Shown: piece by piece, positions 1 through 12,940 of the stretch
Position numbering within the stretch: position 1 is the first letter of the stretch
Layout: every line of letters starts with the position of its first letter
Source: Beroe forskalii
Taxonomy: Eukaryota; Ctenophora; Nuda; Beroida; Beroidae
Assembly (NCBI GenBank): GCA_011033025.1
Contig: WFMF01000201.1
Span: 124,001-188,000, forward strand
Direction: 5' to 3'
Length of the DNA: 64,000 nt
Position numbers and translations under genes: made by a program
Notes under the pieces: model-generated
What the model was told of the DNA's origin: nothing
What the model saw: only the letters and a program-made list of their open reading frames with translations
Database searches by the model: none

Positions 1-3000
1 AGCTTATTAGTGATAGTAGCAATTGGTCAACTCATTGGCTGAGATTTAAGGCGAGAAAATCCTGGTGTTTTCTATGGAGTGAATGATCAGTTGTTGTATC
101 TTACTCATTGACAGTAGGTCTAAGGAATCATCTAAAGATTCATACGAATCTGAATAAGAAACAAAAAAATAATATGTAATTTTCAAAAATATAATTTCAC
201 AAGTTACAAAAGCTGAATAAATAAAATTTAAATTAAATTTAGAGGGCTCTCACGACCAACATGTGAAATACAGTTAGGATAAGATATTATCTGAGTTCAA
301 TATTCATAGATTGTTGCACCAATATATTTGAATATTCCTTTGTTTAAATTGTAAATTCAAATTAAGGCATTCTGGTTCAAAATTTCTTATCCAGTAGACA
401 GACACAAAAGACAAACAATATTCGATCAGTACAAACTCTTTTCAAAGCAAACAGCACCAGATCCGAACATTAACTGACACTTGTGCCAGGGGTTAAAATT
501 AAGCGTGTCTATGTCTGCGAACTATTTTCCTGAACCTATGAATACAAATAGGCCGTTCTGATGACGTCATTATCAGAACTTAAAAAGTAAAATGATGACG
601 CCGGAGTGGCTAATTTTTTGAGCGTGTGGTATCATAGTTAAACTTTTCAGCACCTATCTCATTAAACCCTTGATAAGAAATGGCTCTTGCAACCCTCGGT
701 TAATTGTTTAAAATTACCTTAATATAATGTGACTGGTAGTTGACCGGAGGTATTACTGCACTTCAGTGCCAGTACCAAGAACTGCGCGTGTTTGACAAGT
801 GTTCATTTCGGAGGAGTTCAGTAACAGGGAAAACTAGTAAACAGTTGGTAATGGCGTAATTATCAGGGGATTTTAAATGGCAAATTAACGAATTCAAGCC
901 ACCTATTTGAGGTGCAAGACATACAGTCTGGATAGAATTATTTAACAATTTAACAAGTCATTTTCGGGAATAATAATTAGACTTTTTATTAGTCAAACGA
1001 AGAATTTGTGAATTTATGTGAAGCCCGAGTAACAGGTGCTAAAATTCGCAGTAGGGATTCTTTTCCCAAGTTGGGGCCCTCATTAATAAACAAGGAGCCT
1101 CATGCTTTAGTCACTAAACACAGGCCTCGGTACTCATAACTTTATAACACGAAAACGTCAATGAAGGACCACTAGGAGGTGTCAGAGTTTCCACGAATTA
1201 TGGCACTATGACTGGCATGGATTATTTTCTCCGAAGGCCATTTTATGAAGAAAGTCGCATTAATATTAATGATGTGCTAGAGCCAACTTATCAAATCTTT
1301 TGAGCCAAATTGTCCATCAATATTATAGGCATAATCATAAACCAGGCAGCAAATAGCATAGACTCAGAGACTATCTGACTATGGTAGACAAGAAAACCGA
1401 CATGGCAGCGGAGATACTGATAAAGTCCACTGGATGAGTCAGTAATAAAACAGAGGGTGTAGTTACCAAGCTACAAAGGTTCATGACATTTGGTAAGCGT
1501 ATCAAAATGCATACCGCTTGATGCCACCAATTTACCAGTTTAAGTCATGATCTTAACATCAATCATCAAGAAATTGTATGCGACAAGGAGAAATATGCGC
1601 CACACAATCGAAAGTAAATTCTTGGAGGGTACATTAATTGCAGATACCCAATCCTGCCTCATCCTGGAGCATCAGGAGTTCCTTTTCAGTGGCAGACAGC
1701 GTTACCAAATAAGGGCATCCATATTACGTCACTTCTTACCCAAATATGGTAAGTTTCATACTACAGTCCGCCGAATCATCAATCAACCAATGAATATCGT
1801 AGTATCGTACCGTATGGTTTGAATGGTTTGAATGGTTTGAATATCTTATCATTACTTGTCTTGTAACTGGTATGGCAGAAGAGCTGTGGATTGTAAATTT
1901 GTAATTTCACTCCCTTATTCTATTCTGTATCAGGAAAAGAAGGTCATGAAAGTGCTTCTGAAACAATGCGCAGGAAAAATGAACTGGTAAATTCATATTT
2001 TTCAGCAGTTTAGTTCAAATTGTTCAGTGCCAGGGAAAGGAAAGCATGAATTTCGGTACTATTCAAAAAGTTTTGTACCGAAAACTAATGACTTACAAAA
2101 ACCTTCTGGCCTAGCTATTATATGCATGCATATTTAAATGGATTCACTGCACAATTATCAAATTTTTCGATGGCCCAGTATTTATTTCTCTTTGCCGCGT
2201 GAAGTCTTTTAACCGACCGCTAAAAATCGGCCTTTTTGAACCCTCCTTTCGCATCTTAATTCATAATGGGACATGTTCCATGTCCACTTGGAACGAAGAA
2301 ACAAATTTGTTGACTTTGGACGTTTGTGTCATGAAACGCTGCTTATTTCAGTTATTTTCCCGTTTTAATCATGCCGCAATACCTTGAAATTGAACAAACA
2401 CTCTTCATTTAAACCCTGGAAGAGGAAATAGAAGATCGATGGTAGGTTCAGTATTATATTCAGGGCACTAGCGTTTAATTCAAAACAACAAAAAACTTTC
2501 AGTTTGTGGCAGCAACGTTTTGCCGAACAGATGATAATATATCAACGGACATATAATATTTGACATGTTGCCTGCAGTCTTAAAGATATTGGACTCCGGG
2601 TGATCCATTACAACTTCAATCGCACAGCAACGCTTTATATATCCAGAAAAACAATTATAATATCTAGCTATCTGCATAAAATCCTAAAAAACCATTGTAA
2701 ACCTTCATATGCTCGATACTTCTCCGGTCTGGAACGTCACTGTGAACGTCATATTGCCAGAACACGCTCAGTCGGGTGTCTCAAGAAAAAGGTAAAATAG
2801 TCAAATGAAAAGTGTTGGGAAGTGACGCAATTTTCAGGGTTAAGAATGATGGATTGGTGATTTTGGATTCGGCGGAATTTATCCTGTCCGGCATATAATG
2901 AGAAATGCCAGGTTTTGTTGTGACAGGGACGGACAATCCGTAAAACGTATGGTGACTGTCAGTTCAAGCCTGCCAGTCCCCAAAACTCGAGCACTTGACA

Positions 3001-3466
3001 GTCTAAAAGCAACTTCATAGCCGAAAAACGGGTGAAATCGGATGAAAGTACCCCAAAAACGAGCCTGAATCCTGAAGCTTAAGAATTCGCTCCAATGAAA
3101 AATCAGACAAACACAATTATAAGCAGTTACAACAGTCCACACCCTCACTCACCCAGCCATGGCGTCCAGGGCGAAAAAATACGATAAATTCATAATTGGT
3201 GTAAAACTCGCTTAAGCCGAAGTGGCTTTGACCACCAACTTGGCGGCCCACAGGGCCTCCAAGAATGCCCAAACACAAGATTATATATCCTTGAATGAGC
3301 ACTTACATCGAATGCCTGCCACCAGGCAACCTGTCCCAAGATGATTTTTTGAAAACTGGCAGTGAATCTGTAAATTTGACAAAGAGTGGCTGGCTGAGTG
3401 GCTGGTTACTTGAGCTGTTTTCAGCTTTTTATTTGGAAATTTTACTGTCAAATATTCCATACTCAC
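1..3466. other. non-coding stretch before the first exon candidate
   Basis: AT-rich sequence with only short open frames that show no recognisable protein and no convincing splice-bounded exon. It holds one CRE-core repeat near 551-585. On the minus strand near 3305-3328 a 24-base segment between AG and GTAAGT reads VAWWQAFD and might be a second exon of the gene starting at 3583, but the acceptor has no good pyrimidine tract. Confidence 0.5.
551..585 (-). repeat. CRE-core dispersed repeat, copy
   Basis: Carries a perfect TGACGTCA (562-569) inside GATGACGTCATTATC, with GGCCGTT on one side and AACTTAAA on the other. This is the same arrangement as the other copies, in reverse. Confidence 0.6.
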
Positions 3467-3583
3467 CGACTCATTATTTGCCGGGTCTTCCTCATCATCT
3501 CCTGGCCCATGCTCCATCCCTTGCTTCTCAATAGAGTAGGCTGAGAAACGTCCGTCTCCATTCGTCTTGTTGTCGTATGTCAT
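3467..3583 (-). CDS. probable first coding exon of an unidentified gene
   Basis: The minus strand has an ATG at 3583 in a purine -3 context (AAAGACATGA). It is followed by exactly 39 codons ending at a strong donor (GAGTCG|GTGAGTATGG). The peptide begins MTYDNKTNGDGRFSAYSIEK, is hydrophilic, and has an acidic stretch GDDEEDPANNES at its end. That composition would suit the cytosolic N-terminus of a membrane protein, but this is inference. I do not recognise the family. The next exon would lie at lower coordinates; the only candidate I saw is a weak 24-base segment near 3305-3328. Phase-0 donor, good start context and coding-like composition make this better than chance, but no homology supports it. 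Confidence 0.4.
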
Positions 3584-3714
3584 GTCTTTGTGAGAATATA
3601 GCCAACGTGCTAAAAAGACGCGCACGTGCTTAAAGGTCGCGCACGCGAACAATAGGCGACCAACTGATCACTTCAAACTGCGATTTAATGGAGCCAAGTT
3701 GTAGAAATAATACA

Positions 3715-3794
3715 GCCCGATATTGTGACGCACTAGGCCTTCTCAATCGTGTCAAAACATGATTAAGAAGACCTAGCGCGACACAATATCGGGC
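3715..3794. repeat. foldback (inverted repeat), ~34-bp arms
   Basis: The left arm starts GCCCGATATTGTGACGCACT and the right arm is its near-perfect reverse complement, ending ACACAATATCGGGC. The arms carry a few mismatches and are separated by about 12 bases. The whole unit would form a single stem-loop, as a small foldback or MITE-type remnant would. Confidence 0.75.
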
Positions 3795-4789
3795 CGATAA
3801 TTTTAAAAGTTGGTCTCAAAGTGGAGCACCTATCATTTGCGCGCAACTCCCAGTACGTGACTTCTAGTTTTGCAAAGGTCGATAAAAACTGAAAAAAAAG
3901 CAAACTTTGCAAACTGAGCTGTACCTGATTATGGAGTCTATAACATAGACAGCAGGAAATGGAAACACGTTTACGCAACTCTCAAATCTCAATCGTAAAC
4001 AACGGAATTTGATAGAAATATACTACAAAGATGCTTCCCGAGGCATAATATACGTGTGATTTATGAAGGTTTTGTTGCCTTTTGAATAATTCTCTTCTCC
4101 AGTGTAATGCTCGAGACTTAGAGTTCTTTTTTCGTAAGGTTTCATCATTTCCATAGAGCTGAGATCGAAGCAACTCATTGGTCGTTTACAAAACAAAGAT
4201 CCGATACTAAATTTTGATGATGATAAATGCCGTAAATTTTCTGCAAAACATATTGTTATTCTCGTAAAAAAAGGATATTAACAGCAAATATATTCTCGGA
4301 AAATAATTGAAACAATCATTCACGAAAGAAATCTGAGGAGCCATTCTGTAAGATAAGACCATGTCACGTGCCAAACACTTCACTTACGGATAAACTACCA
4401 GATCGCGACTTTACTGTCAACAACAAAAAATGTAACAGGAAGGATCGTGAAAATTAGCCAGAAACACAGCGCATGAAATCTACGCTGAGAATTTTTTGTA
4501 ACTTTTGAAAAATTTTTCCAACGAAAGAATTTTCCCACGAGTATAACGAGTTTATAGTTTATAGTTGTTTTGGTAGTTTTTAGTTCCACGAGACGAAGCA
4601 GAGTTGATTAGAAAGTAAGAATCAAGGTAATGCACTAGGCTGATTTCTAGTTTAGGATTTCAAATATATATTCCCGCTTTCCGTCGCGAAATTTCTCGGC
4701 AATGGCGGCTCCGAACTGTGATAATTGGTTTATTTGGACCAATTGCCGCCAAAAGCTCATTAGAGGGCTGATGCCAGCGATTGACCACT

Positions 4790-4823
4790 GTAAACCATGA
4801 TAATGATGTCACTTTAAACGGCC
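4790..4823 (+). repeat. CRE-core dispersed repeat, degenerate copy
   Basis: Reads TAAACCATGATAATGATGTC followed by ACTTTAAACGGCC. The core has one change (TGATGTCA), but both flanks fit the family consensus. Confidence 0.6.
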
Positions 4824-7153
4824 TAGGACTACGACATGACCTACATGGCAAGGTAGAGATTCCACGATGATTTTCTATGCGTAACAGGTTAAAAGTTTTC
4901 TTACAGGAAATTATTATATTATTAGATAGTAAGCCGTTTTAGAAGTCAAACGACCATCAATGAGCTGTCGAAACATCGTACGTTTTGTCCGGATTTGGTC
5001 AAAATGATGCTTGTAACTTTCAGCCAAAATGTTAGACCTAAACGTAATGTAAACGCGTTTATTAAGTGTTGAGAATTTTGGTACTAAGAGCTTTAAAAAC
5101 GGAAGGAATATGGACAGAAATTGATTATAATGTATGACGATTATTAAAGCGTGCGATTTTTCCGCACTTTGGGGTAATACCGAAATTAGGATGCCTGAGG
5201 GAGGAAGGAGAGAAAGTTCAAAATCAGTCAGTGAAAATTTTATAACTTATACAGTTCCAGCACAAAACATTAGTAAATTGATAAATTCTATTGGTTTTTA
5301 ATCGGATACGTTTGATCCTAAAAGTTGTTGATTCAAAAAAGTTGTAAGAGTGGAAATCAAAGTTCAATCATGCCCAAGTTCTGTTCGAAAATGCATGCAT
5401 CCGGTTCCGGCTTCAATGATATTCAGTAATATTATTCATGAAAGCATCCAGTTTGTCAACAGCAAAACTTATTTTTGCACTACTGTATTGTGAAAATTTC
5501 CTTTTAAAATTTCTTGTGAAAATAAACTAATAAATGCACTTTTAAATTTAACGTTTGATCTGGACGGCGAGGGTAGGCAAAGTTGTTTATTCAAAAGATC
5601 ACATAACTTCATGACTCCGGCTATCAGTAGGTCAAATTATTGAAATCTCACGCCGTGATTGGGTTAACTAATTCTCCTTCGTGCTTACAAATTGTAAGAG
5701 ATCCATCTTTTTGCCTAATTATTAATTAATTTGCCTCAGTCGATGATGTATAGCCATTATTAGGACTCACAACCGGACGAATAACCGCAAAAATTAGAAA
5801 TTGTTGCGAAAAATTTGAAGGTTATTCCGAAAAATTGCTGCGAAAAATGAGATTTAGCAAAAATTAGCAATAATTTGTCGACGAAACTTGAACTTTGCCG
5901 AGCATATATTCTGCCTGTTCGTGACTGTTTATAAATGTCAAAGAGCGACGATCTGATGCAGGTATCAGCTGCAATGTGGTTCTAATTCATTATCACAAGT
6001 GCTATATGCGTGTTGTCAGGATATGTATCTAGTCTGCATCATGTGTCATAACATATGCGAGACTAACTGGGGTGTAGGAATGAGATGAGTCAATCATGAA
6101 TCATTGGAGTGAGTGACGAGTGTACGGGATGGCTGACCGCTGATGTCTGTGAAATTGTGAATATTGATCCTCTGAAAAGGTCACAGACGGCTGGAGGAAC
6201 TGAGAGAGAAGATCCTTCCAACTTAACAGATAGAGCACGAAGGAGATATTGTTCCATCGAGTGCAATTCATTGAGCCAAAACATGGTTTGGAACATCCAT
6301 TCATGCTTTGGAATGTCTCAATTAGCCCATTTATGCGAAAACTACTTATCAGTTGACTTTACTTATTATTATCAAAAAGAACTCCAAAATTCTTGCTTTT
6401 TGGACTCTTGGATAATGGATATAATTGCTTTTGAATGGAACCAAAGGAACTAACCATGCTAAAACATCGACAATTTCAGAATGAGTCTTTCCAAAGAACA
6501 AACCTTGTTGGTTCATGGGTATACGTGACTTTTTTCTTTAACCGTATACCTGACTTTCAACATCGCTTGAATGTTGAAAGATAGATCAAAATATATATTT
6601 CATGATGACTGTCCTACAATTTGAATCAGAGATGAAGAATCATTTAGTTTAATTTGTTTAATTGAGATGACCTAGAAATGTTGTTTGCAGTGCCGCTCTA
6701 GTTGAAGGAGAAAAACTCCATAAAGATGATAATATATAAATTTCATCATGATCGCGTTTTAGAGAATGGCACAGATTTATATTTTCAGAAACTGTTAAAT
6801 CCGAAAAAACTGAAAAAGGACCGAATATTACAAAGACTCACCGTATCAAAGCTTCTTCCAAGCAGAGCAAACCAGCAGATATATCCTCAAATATGATATG
6901 TGTCCAGTCCAATCTAAAAAGTTTGGAGCAAAGTTCTGAACCCTCTTCGCTATATACTGTGCAGCCGAATGGAAGAGTATTTGGAATAGGACTGTGAGAC
7001 TGTGCCAAATAGAGGGGTTTGAGAGACAAGGGTAAATATAAATATCCTGCAACTCATGCACTTTATATATATCCACCAAGGACCCGGGATATATTGAATT
7101 TTAGGGGTTTATCATGAAAATGAGTACGCGACGCCAAGTCACTAACGCCCAAC

Positions 7154-7180
7154 GTTAAACTTTGATAATGACGTCATTAC
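7154..7180 (+). repeat. CRE-core dispersed repeat, copy
   Basis: TTAAACTTTGATAATG leads into a perfect TGACGTCA at 7169-7176. Confidence 0.6.
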
Positions 7181-8750
7181 AGCATCCAGCGAACAAGTCT
7201 CATTAGTAGGCAGTGACAGGCGTAAAACGGAGATCCGCACGAAAAATGAAACGTTTTTCCACCGATTATGCATCCGTCAAATACTCGGATCCATTAGAAA
7301 ACTAATGCAGAACGCCAAGTAGATGGACGGATCTGCGGCGGAAAAGCACTTAAACTGGAAGACGAATGGCTCGCAAAGCACTGATTTCAGGAACTTTTTA
7401 AGGTGTTCTCGTCGACATTTTACCTGTTTTTCTTCCTCGATCAATGAATGTTATATAAATTTTCCGACGTCAGTTTGGCAGGACGAAACGTCAAAATGTC
7501 ATGATGTGTGGTATAGTCAAAACATAATCTTGCTGTCCGACTCCATCTTTTTCACTACTTCTATTTCTAAGTACCAACTTGGAAAACTCAGCTCAGATAT
7601 TGCAGTCTCCTTAACAGTAACTTGCCCAATTAACAGCGATGCTAAGGAAGATATAGTGACACCTGACTGATTTCGGAGACATGATTTGAACCACTCTTGA
7701 TTCAATATTACGTCTTAAAGGAGACTGGAAAACACTTCCAAAGCTCACAACTCAAATAAGTGGTTTAACGCCCATCATGGCACGATGATGACGTCAGTCG
7801 TCACGTTCCACTGCATATTATTTCCTTTGCAGAGTGTGTGTGTGGAAATATATTCGGCCAATATCTTCGATCTTGGGTCCAAACCTTCCACTTATATGAG
7901 GACAGACAAATAAATCACTAGTTACTGATTGAATGACATATAAAAACCTACCTTAGATGCAATCATGACAGATGCAACAGATCCAATAACAGCGGATCAT
8001 CCACCTCCATTGGTTCCAATTCACAATATCGAGAAGTAAAGCCAAGGATCACATATATATATTATGATTCAAGGGAAACACACAGCAAACATATACTCAT
8101 ATATATCCAGATGGTACATAATATATATATATCAGACCTTCATTAAGATTACATGATCGTCGGAACGTGAAACGTGAACTTTGAAAACCATGAACGTAAC
8201 GAGAGAGGATGATGCAGCTTGCTCTAAAGGTTATTATAATTCCTTTCCAGCTGTGTCATTGCAGTGACGAAACTATAAAGGGGAGGAGCTGGAGTGAGCC
8301 GTTTGACTGGCACTGACGTGTTTTGTGCATGGACATGAGTACATGGGGAGAGGAGCTGTGTTTTTGGTGATTATGGTTTATGGTCTATGAAGAAAAGTTA
8401 ATGGTTTAGTGGACCACTTGTTTGGATTTATTTGATGTCTCAAAATCGGCTTTGAAGTTTCAAACGTCTACGTTTTTGCGGCCTTCGTCAGCCTCTTTGA
8501 ACTTGGCGAACAAAGGATACATGATAAAAAAGAAAAAAGTGTTTTATGGCAAAGACGGTAACAACTAGCTCCAGAATCCGCTCCATTTATAAGCCAACAA
8601 ATCTTGCAACGTAACGAAACTTTGCAATTATCGAAGTTTTATAATTTCGAGTTTTAATTACAAGTGTAAATTACAAATTTGTCTACTTGCAGACATGGTG
8701 ATTGAAAGTTCGTGATCAGATTTTGGACAGCCAAACATCACCAGCTGACA

Positions 8751-8795
8751 ATTTTAAACCTTGATAATGATGTCATTGAAAACGGCCGATTTTTC
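8751..8795 (+). repeat. CRE-core dispersed repeat, degenerate copy
   Basis: ATTTTAAACCTTGATAATGA leads into TGTCATTGAAAACGGCCGAT. This is one of the clearest copies, with both the AAACC and the AACGGCC flank, although the core is TGATGTCA. Confidence 0.6.
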
Positions 8796-9448
8796 GTGCA
8801 CAGCGTCAATCTGTTAAAATGACTGAAGTTTTCCGGAAGAGATGCTAGAGAAAAGGAAAGATCCCGGCTTTGAAGGGCTTCAAGAGTTGTTGTTTGTTTC
8901 ATTTCCCACTAAGTTCTAATCTTGGCACAGATTGTCGCGAAATTAACTCCTATCACTTATTATTTGACGTCGAGTGACGACTTTGTTTATACTAAATGTT
9001 AAAAACCTCTTGTCTCCCACACCAGATTCAGGGAAAATGTCGATTTATATATTTTTATCTTGAAGTATAAATTACCTAACCCGAGATGGAATTTACTTCA
9101 TGGATAAGTGCTGTATAGACACGCAAACAGCTCTGTCCACACTTTGATTAACAGTTAATTTAACGAATTACATTAATAACGAGGAATTAATGAGCTAATA
9201 ATAATTAATGGACGGGATACGCACATTTTTAGGGAAGTTGATCCTGACATTCTCGAGAAAATGAGGTCAGGGTTTTATTTCAGGATCTAAGTTTACAGAT
9301 AGCATAGGTATAAATTGGCGAACAAACTGAATTAGGGGAGTTGACTATTGGGGTTCTTATGTTTTAGCCTTACTTTTGTAGACAGGGGAAAACCCTTTCA
9401 TGTGGTTTCCGTAGTCTATGGCGGACTTCCCCTTACGAATTGGAAGGT

Positions 9449-9554
9449 TAAATTAACGGATAAAACGGAAATCCGCCGTAGCCTACTACCCTGCGTAGGG
9501 TTCGCCGTAGACACTAGACACCGTTAGACTATCATCCGTTTTATGTTAATTTTA
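9449..9554. repeat. foldback with nested CGCCGTAG words
   Basis: TAAATTAACGGATAAAACGG at the left end pairs imperfectly with TCCGTTTTATGTTAATTTTA at the right end. The interior is GC-richer and carries CCGCCGTAG and CGCCGTAGAC plus CTACCCTGCGTAGGG, itself a small hairpin. Just upstream, GTAGTCTATGGCGGA (near 9411-9425) is related in inverted orientation. Probably a small non-autonomous element. Confidence 0.55.
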
Positions 9555-10779
9555 TGAGTTGTTTCGATATATTTAGGTTAATAGTTGTAGACAGCTGCGA
9601 AAGTAAGAAGCTTCGTCATATTGTTCGGAAGAAGAGCTTGGTTCTGCAGAATTCGCAGGCAGTATCTTTTAATCCTGAACGCGGATCCGGTCAAACCATA
9701 GCTCACCAGGGGTAAGCCTTTCATCTGTTGATATCAATATCGGCGCCATATTTATCTTTTGCCTACAGGATACCGCAATCATCATGCCATTATCCAAACA
9801 ATCAGTGAGCAAGTTATTAGTTAACAGTCAACTCGCACGCTGCATTTGTCAATTTCAAATGGTCATGTGGCTGTTTGATCCGCAGTCGGATATAGAAATG
9901 CAAGAAACGTATCAAAATTCTGCTTCGTCTCGGGAACCATGAAAATATGTTTCAAATTCAAAAATAGAAAATGAATCAAGAATAGCTGGCCAAACAAATG
10001 AAGTTAACTAAACAAATCAAGTTGTAAATGAGCACATAAGAATAAATTCGGTCTGGTCGTAAAAGTCTACTTTGCCGTTTAAAAAGAAAACCTTTTTCAG
10101 AGTGCATACGCTAGACAACTGTCTGAAAACGCCTATGATCGCTTCACCAAAAAACCACATACGAAATCTTTTAATTTTCAATTACAAAATTTGCTTTTTT
10201 CAATTACATAATCTCAAATCCTTGTGCAATTATGGATAATGCTTACCCTAAAGTATATGGATTATTCAAATTAAAACTGACGGATTGACGGAAGAGAGAA
10301 CAGATTGACAGGGTTCCTCCATCTTCAGTGACGGACATGAATTTATTAAAATTTATGCACATAAATATACGACCTTATTCCGCCATAAATCTGCGGATGT
10401 CCAAAGTCTATTTATTGATTATTTGAGCGGTGGTTCTAAGATTCTTAATAAGAACACGTAAGATGTCAAGAATTTCGCCAAAACTTAAGACTTTTTCGCT
10501 TCTGCCGAAATTTGAAGGTGTGCCGAATACAGTTCAATATAAACAACAACCATCCCATATATATCTTCGTGCGTAACGCGTTCAATGGACCAAAGGGTAT
10601 CATCAAAAATCGTAAAATGCTCGCCACCCGAGCTACACAGTGCTATACCCCACCCATCAGCCCATCATGATGGCCTATACCCTGATGGCCATATACCCTG
10701 ATACTAAGGTATGATATGGAGTCCCATTGTTATCTGGCTCCGATATAAGTCAGGAAATTCCATGGTATGATATGGAGTC

Positions 10780-10930
10780 CACATTGACTATGGAGTCATC
10801 CTGGCCTAAATCTCCCGGGAGTATAAGGGTCCACGGGACTCCTCCATGGAATCCTGGCGACTAAATCTCCCGGGGAGGTATGGGTCCACGGGACTCTTCA
10901 TACACAGTCATCCTGGCGACTATAGGACTA
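10780..10930. repeat. imperfect tandem repeat, ~60-bp unit with CTCCCGGGAG
   Basis: Successive units run ATCCTGGC, AAATCTCCCGGG, GGGTCCACGGGACTC. The second unit (from about 10853) has a small insertion and a third is truncated near 10910. The upstream 10640-10790 part has looser repeats of ATACCCTGAT and GGTATGATATGGAGTCC. The CTCCCGGGAG palindrome also occurs in the minisatellite near 24.7 kb. Confidence 0.6.
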
Positions 10931-12777
10931 TAGGATCCTGCACCGGGGTGTCTGTCTGGATCTCTGGTAGAGGTGTCCCTCTTTAGTATTAGCAATGCAA
11001 ACCATTCAACACTGATACCAGTTCGCCAGAAATACATCAAGTTGGAAATAACATTCCAGCTCACCTCGGTCAACTGTGTCCAATAAGTTGTTCTTTGTGA
11101 GAGTGTGCCCCTTCGGCCCCTTCGAGGCCGAGATCGTGGGAAAATGTTTTGTTTTCCAAGTATATTTGTAAGACAAATACAAACACTAAAACAAGATTCA
11201 GTATAAACACATCAGTTCTAGCCCTGAGTATATACCATGTTTACCATTTCAGTGATTCTAAAAACAAGGAATTGTACACATAGACTTAGAGTTCGTGTGT
11301 CATTTTCCTTTGTTTGCATATGGAATCCTGGAATTATACATGCATTTCCATCGTAATGTCACCCTGGTATATGTAAGCGAGTTTAGCACTGTGCAATTCC
11401 AATGGTCATAGTCCCTGATTCTCTAATTCCACAGAACGGGGACTTGAAGTTATTGCATCAAGTGGGGCCCTCATGAATATCTCCAAACTTGATTCCATCG
11501 ATTTTCAATCATATCCACCACATTAACATTGCTGGTAAGTTTTACACATAGACTCTTGAAAAACTAAAAACTGAATGCTGGAATCCAATGATCAACAGAA
11601 TCAGATCATTACTGCAGTTCTGTCAAAATGGCAACGAAGTGCCATGAAAGTACCGACCAGATACTAAGGCTGATATATAGTCTATAAGTGTCAAAGTTGA
11701 ACTATACAGTATATTGTAACAACAGGAATATAACCATCTGAATTGCGATATACACAAGGTCTCCGTTTAGATAGTGTTAATAGGAATCTGACAATTGATA
11801 CCTTAAAGCAACTTATCCGATATTATTTGGTGACAACTAGTCGACGCTGAACGAGATAGAAACATCGACGTAAACAGGTTGATTTTCGTCATCAGATCTC
11901 CATTACAAAGCATGGATATGACGTCTCTCTGAACTGTAGTAGGGTTGAAGGACAGTTGATACTAAGTTGAAATATACCTGCTTGTTACAAGGCGATAATT
12001 GCCGTGTTCTCCAAAAGTGCACGTGTCACACATGTACACAGGCCAGTCTCTTTTAGTCTTCGGATATAATCATCGATCAGATAGCTGGATCCAATCTTAT
12101 GTCAATAATTTTGACAAAAATCAGGGCGTTAGTGGGTCAGTCTTAGTTTAACACTTCAATTTGGCATACTTGCGACTCAGATTCAGAATATGTCTCTTTA
12201 CGCACTTGTGACAGTTATATAAACCTGTCAAAAACGTTCCCCTTGAAGTGCTGTGAATTCCTGTTGAAGTTCTTAGTTCATGCCCACCTACAGCAATTCA
12301 CACTCTCATCAGATCCCTATCAAGTGCTAAATATGCTGACTTGTCAAAGGGAGGATATTATATACTTTACTGCCTATCACAGTGCAAAGTGTTACAAGGA
12401 AAAAACATGGCTTCATAGGCTCATTAGTGGTCACGCAGGAACAGTAGGCGCCTGACACACTGACAGTAACAGAATATATAAACATATGTTTCAGAGTGTC
12501 TATTTGCTCAGGTTTAGCCGCCTATTTCCAGCAGTCGGCATCTCCAGTGGACCTGGAACACTTGCATGGGTTGTGGCATGGGATGATTGACATGGATATT
12601 CCGAGCAAGAAGAAGAAGGGTTTCAGTGCGATCTTATATGGGAATCGGTGATGAGACATGCCATTCATTTGGCAACCTATTTTAAAGGCTGTTTGAAAAG
12701 ACTGCAAAAGAATGCAATTTGCCTATATGGATGCTTATGAAGCAGTATTGCACTGAATTTGAGTCTTATTCGATAAC

Positions 12778-12940
12778 TGATACTTCAAAATTATTAGTTC
12801 TTCCTAAAGTTTCTAAGTAGCCTAAAGAAGAAGCGGTTCTGAGGGAGATCATGAACTTTATGTAAGAAATAAAGTTCCTTTCTCGTAAAACCGCTTTTTC
12901 TTCAGTCTAATCAGAAAGAACTATTAATTTTGAAGTATCA
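12778..12940. mobile_element. 163-bp foldback MITE-like element
   Basis: The ends are inverted copies of TGATACTTCAAAATTATTAG (right arm 12913-12940, few mismatches). A second inner pair matches AAGAAGAAGCGGTT with AACCGCTTTTTCTT. The interior has CATGAACTTTATGTAAG opposite AAATAAAGTTCC. It is long enough for a non-autonomous hairpin transposon and carries no coding frame. I could not define a target-site duplication. Confidence 0.65.

Larger units (their letters stand above)
3584..9448. other. non-coding stretch with dispersed repeats
   Basis: AT-rich sequence with no recognisable exon. It holds a foldback at 3715-3794 and CRE-core repeats near 4790, 7154, 7783 and 8751. Near 5770-5890 there is a run of related GCGAAAAATT / GCAAAAATTAG words. 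Open frames at 6109-6453 (plus) and 7323-7670 (plus) have no recognisable similarity, repeats or splice signals and are left uncalled. Confidence 0.5.
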
